Positions 36,813-38,473 of a stretch of 38,473 nucleotides of DNA are shown piece by piece. The stretch spans positions 1 to 38,473 of the forward strand of contig NZ_BSTQ01000034.1 in NCBI RefSeq assembly GCF_030269605.1. The letters are read 5' to 3'. Origin of the DNA: Lentzea sp. NBRC 105346 (GTDB taxonomy: Bacteria; Actinomycetota; Actinomycetes; Mycobacteriales; Pseudonocardiaceae). How positions within the stretch are numbered: the stretch's first letter is position 1; the number at the start of each line of letters is the position of its first letter. The notes below the pieces were generated by a model. It was not told where the DNA came from. It saw nothing but the letters and a program-made list of their open reading frames with translations, and searched no databases. A program made the position numbers and the translations under genes.

Positions 36813-37073
36813 ATGATGAACGTGAAGCTGTGGCGCGCGATCGCATACGTGCTTGGCGTCCCGTTCGTGTGGCTCACGATCGAGATTCTTCGCACCGACC
36901 CGGCGCGCAGGCTTCTGGTGCTTTTCCTGCTCGGACTCGCCGCACTTGTGGTAGTTGGCACGGTTATCTGTGCCTCCGCAGTGGTGCGCGCCCAGTCGCG
37001 GGAAACGGACTCGACAGCAGACGCACTTGTGTCCGCGACCAATCGACGTCGAGGACTGCGTTCCATCGAGTAG
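36813..37073 (+). CDS. Small membrane protein upstream of integrase
   Basis: 86 aa, ATG with GGGGAGG 9 bases upstream. Hydrophobic segments at residues 8-24 (A-I-A-Y-V-L-G-V-P-F-V-W-L) and 33-57 (L-L-V-L-F-L-L-G-L-A-A-L-V-V-V-G-T-V) give two transmembrane helices; the C-terminal 25 residues are polar and basic. A hairpin follows. It may act in superinfection exclusion; no family recognised. The 141-bp gap before it (36672-36812) has no other gene. Confidence 0.6.
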   Translation: MMNVKLWRAIAYVLGVPFVWLTIEILRTDPARRLLVLFLLGLAALVVVGTVICASAVVRAQSRETDSTADALVSATNRRRGLRSIE

Positions 37074-37093
37074 TGCCAGCTAACCGCCAGTTT

Positions 37094-37130
37094 GAATCGG
37101 GAACGCGAAGGGGAATCGCGTTCCCGATTC
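37094..37130 (+). terminator. 15-bp perfect hairpin directly before the integrase gene
   Basis: GAATCGGGAACGCGA (37094-37108) pairs fully with 37116-37130 around a 7-base loop. It ends 23 bases before the integrase GTG. It could terminate the membrane-protein transcript, so that integrase is made only with readthrough or antitermination, or it could be an operator. Confidence 0.6.
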
Positions 37131-37153
37131 GTTCGGCAAGAAAGGATACGCGC

Positions 37154-38422
37154 GTGGCCCCACAAGATCTTTGGTACCTAAAGAAGAAGGAGAAAGGGCC
37201 AGACGGCAAAGACCGGCGTGTGAAGTCCAAGCGCCACGGCAGGGGGCAGCGGTGGCGGGTCAACTACACGGACCCGGTCACTGGTGAGGACCGTACGGCC
37301 CACTTCGACAAGAAGAGCGGGGTCGACAGCGCCGAGGAGTTCGAGAACAAGATCAAGGCAGCGATCGCCGAGGGCCGGTACATCGACCCAAAGGCCGGCC
37401 AGCAGCTCGTCGCCGACTACGCCGACACGTGGCTCAGCCGCCTCCAGAAGCGGACGTCAACCCGCAGCAAGTACGCCGGGATCGTCGAGAACCACATCAA
37501 GCCAGTGCTCGGCGAGTACAAGATGGTCCAGGTCGTGTCGGGCACGATCCAGGACTGGGTGACCGACCGGCGCACAGAGACCAACGACCGCAAGCCGCTT
37601 GCCGCCAGCACGCTACGCACGATCTACAACAGCGTCGTCTACCCGATGTTCAAGCGCGCCGTGACCGATCGCGTCATTCCGGCCCACCCGTGCGTCGACA
37701 TCGTTCTGCCCGAGCTGCCCGACGGCGAGTACGACCTGCCCACGATCGAGCAGGTCGACGCGCTCGCGCGCAGCATGGACACCTACTACCGCTCGACGAT
37801 CTTCCTCGCGGCCGGCTGCGGTCCCCGGCTCGGCGAAGTGTTCGGCCTCGAGCTGGAGGCTGTGGACTTCCTGCGTCGCGAGGTGCACATCCGTCACCAG
37901 CTCACGATGGCGAACGGAACGCCGCATCTCGCGCCACTGAAAACGAAGTCGAGCAAGCGAACCGTTGAGCTGCCGACGGTGGCTGGGAACATGCTGGCCC
38001 GCCACATCGAGCTATACCCCCCGAAGCCGGTGCTCGTCTGGGACCGGACGAATCCGGACAAGCCGCGGCAGCGCAAGGCGAGGCTGTTGTGGCTCGATCC
38101 GTCAGGCCGGCCGATGCGCGGGTCGAGGTGGTCGGACATCTGGAGGGCAGGGGTCGACGCGGCCGGTCTTCCGGAGGACACCTACACGATGACTTCGTTG
38201 CGGCATTTCTTCGCCACGACCTTGATCTACGCGGGCAAGAACGTGAAATCGGTCCAGATGGCGATGGGGCATGCGAAGCCCACGGTCACGCTGGAGACGT
38301 ACCTCGGGTACTGGCCGGATGACGAGCGCGATGGCACGCGTGCGGTCGTCGATGCGGCGTTTGCGAGCCTGTCCGACGAGTTTTGTACCCGATCTGTACC
38401 GGATGATCTTGGGAAGGCCTAA
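37154..38422 (+). CDS. int: Tyrosine-family site-specific integrase
   Basis: 422 aa. GTG start with AGAAAGGA 8 bases upstream. The basic N-terminus (residues 1-60) is an arm-binding domain. The core-binding part spans about 75-185 (L-V-A-D-Y-A-D-T-W-L, then S-T-R-S-K-Y). The catalytic domain has Arg225 (G-P-R-L-G-E-V-F-G-L), a Lys in the hairpin L-K-T-K-S-S-K-R, Arg350 and His351 (T-S-L-R-H-F-F-A-T), His373 (M-G-H) and the nucleophile Tyr383 (E-T-Y). The residue three before Arg350 is Thr instead of the usual His, a known variation. It recombines attP and attB. Its end overlaps arm-type repeats at 38384-38400. Confidence 0.93.
   Translation: MAPQDLWYLKKKEKGPDGKDRRVKSKRHGRGQRWRVNYTDPVTGEDRTAHFDKKSGVDSAEEFENKIKAAIAEGRYIDPKAGQQLVADYADTWLSRLQKRTSTRSKYAGIVENHIKPVLGEYKMVQVVSGTIQDWVTDRRTETNDRKPLAASTLRTIYNSVVYPMFKRAVTDRVIPAHPCVDIVLPELPDGEYDLPTIEQVDALARSMDTYYRSTIFLAAGCGPRLGEVFGLELEAVDFLRREVHIRHQLTMANGTPHLAPLKTKSSKRTVELPTVAGNMLARHIELYPPKPVLVWDRTNPDKPRQRKARLLWLDPSGRPMRGSRWSDIWRAGVDAAGLPEDTYTMTSLRHFFATTLIYAGKNVKSVQMAMGHAKPTVTLETYLGYWPDDERDGTRAVVDAAFASLSDEFCTRSVPDDLGKA
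38384..38417. repeat. Right att arm: paired TGTACC boxes
   Basis: TGTACC at 38384-38389 and 38395-38400, 11 bp apart, followed by GATGATCTTGGGAAGG. The left arm (122-154) has the same boxes, the same period and a matching GATCTTGAAAGG. The boxes lie inside the last codons of the integrase gene. They are likely binding sites of the integrase N-terminal domain. Confidence 0.55.
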
Positions 38423-38459
38423 GACGCTGGTCACGCCACTTCGACTACCCGTCGAGACT

Positions 38460-38473
38460 GGTTCTTGTAGAAC
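38460..38473. repeat. Right attachment-site core (attR candidate)
   Basis: Exact copy of positions 1-14. Joining the right flank to the left flank, as in the circular phage, gives CTGGTTCTTGTAGAACCAG, a perfect inverted repeat with 8-base arms and a 3-base centre. The host side lies outside the window. Confidence 0.8.

Noticed and set aside
36830..38422. Longer integrase starting upstream at 36830
   Set aside because: The extra part overlaps the membrane protein gene in another frame and the 15-bp hairpin; GTG 37154 has a good ribosome site and family-like N-terminus.

Overview
The window is a complete, apparently intact temperate siphophage genome integrated in a high-GC actinobacterium. 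The host is most likely a filamentous member of the Pseudonocardiaceae or a near relative. This is inferred from strong G/C bias at third codon positions, frequent GTG and TTG starts, a DUF5753 HTH plus DUF397 pair, and an MmpS-like protein. The element runs exactly between two copies of a 14-bp direct repeat (1-14 and 38460-38473), the presumed attL/attR cores. The integrase lies next to the right copy. No host gene is visible.

Layout from left to right. 1-207 is the left attachment arm with short repeats and a strong hairpin. 225-1253 (minus) is an XRE/DUF5753 regulator with its DUF397 partner. It is divergent from a plus-strand cargo operon at 1396-3776 made of small membrane and zinc-finger-like proteins and an MmpS-like protein. 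Perfect GTGGTGC/GCACCAC palindromes lie between the two. A two-way terminator at 3790-3841 separates that operon from the late genes. The late genes are read leftwards (minus) from about 24.5 kb to 3.9 kb: P-loop/HNH protein, possible cos/pac repeats, small and large terminase, portal, prohead protease, a tRNA-like element, HK97-type capsid, connector and neck proteins, two related tail-tube proteins, tail chaperones G and GT (with a canonical GGGAAAA -1 slip site), tape measure, minor tail proteins, a lysis cassette (holin-like, GH25 lysozyme, holin-like) and a tail fibre.

The early/middle genes (about 24.6-36.0 kb, also minus) form a tight chain of small genes. Most overlap by an ATGA, GTGA, TTGA or TGATG junction. 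They encode HTH proteins, many small Cys/His proteins, an HNH protein with a replisome-organiser-like N-terminus, an RNase H-like protein, a protein with two LuxR-type HTH domains, membrane proteins, a lipoprotein and an excisionase-like protein. The first gene is an XRE repressor-like protein behind a near-consensus promoter that predicts a leaderless mRNA. Divergent from it (plus) are a second HTH regulator, a small membrane protein and the tyrosine integrase. No DNA polymerase, primase or helicase is visible, so replication probably relies on the host.

The points most worth a second look are: a small early protein ending in a RHIM-like amyloid-signalling motif (29404-29775); the tRNA-like element between protease and capsid; tandem LuxR domains on an early phage protein; the autoregulatory-looking operator arrays; two paralogous tail-tube genes; and a P-loop kinase/HNH fusion beside the presumed packaging site.
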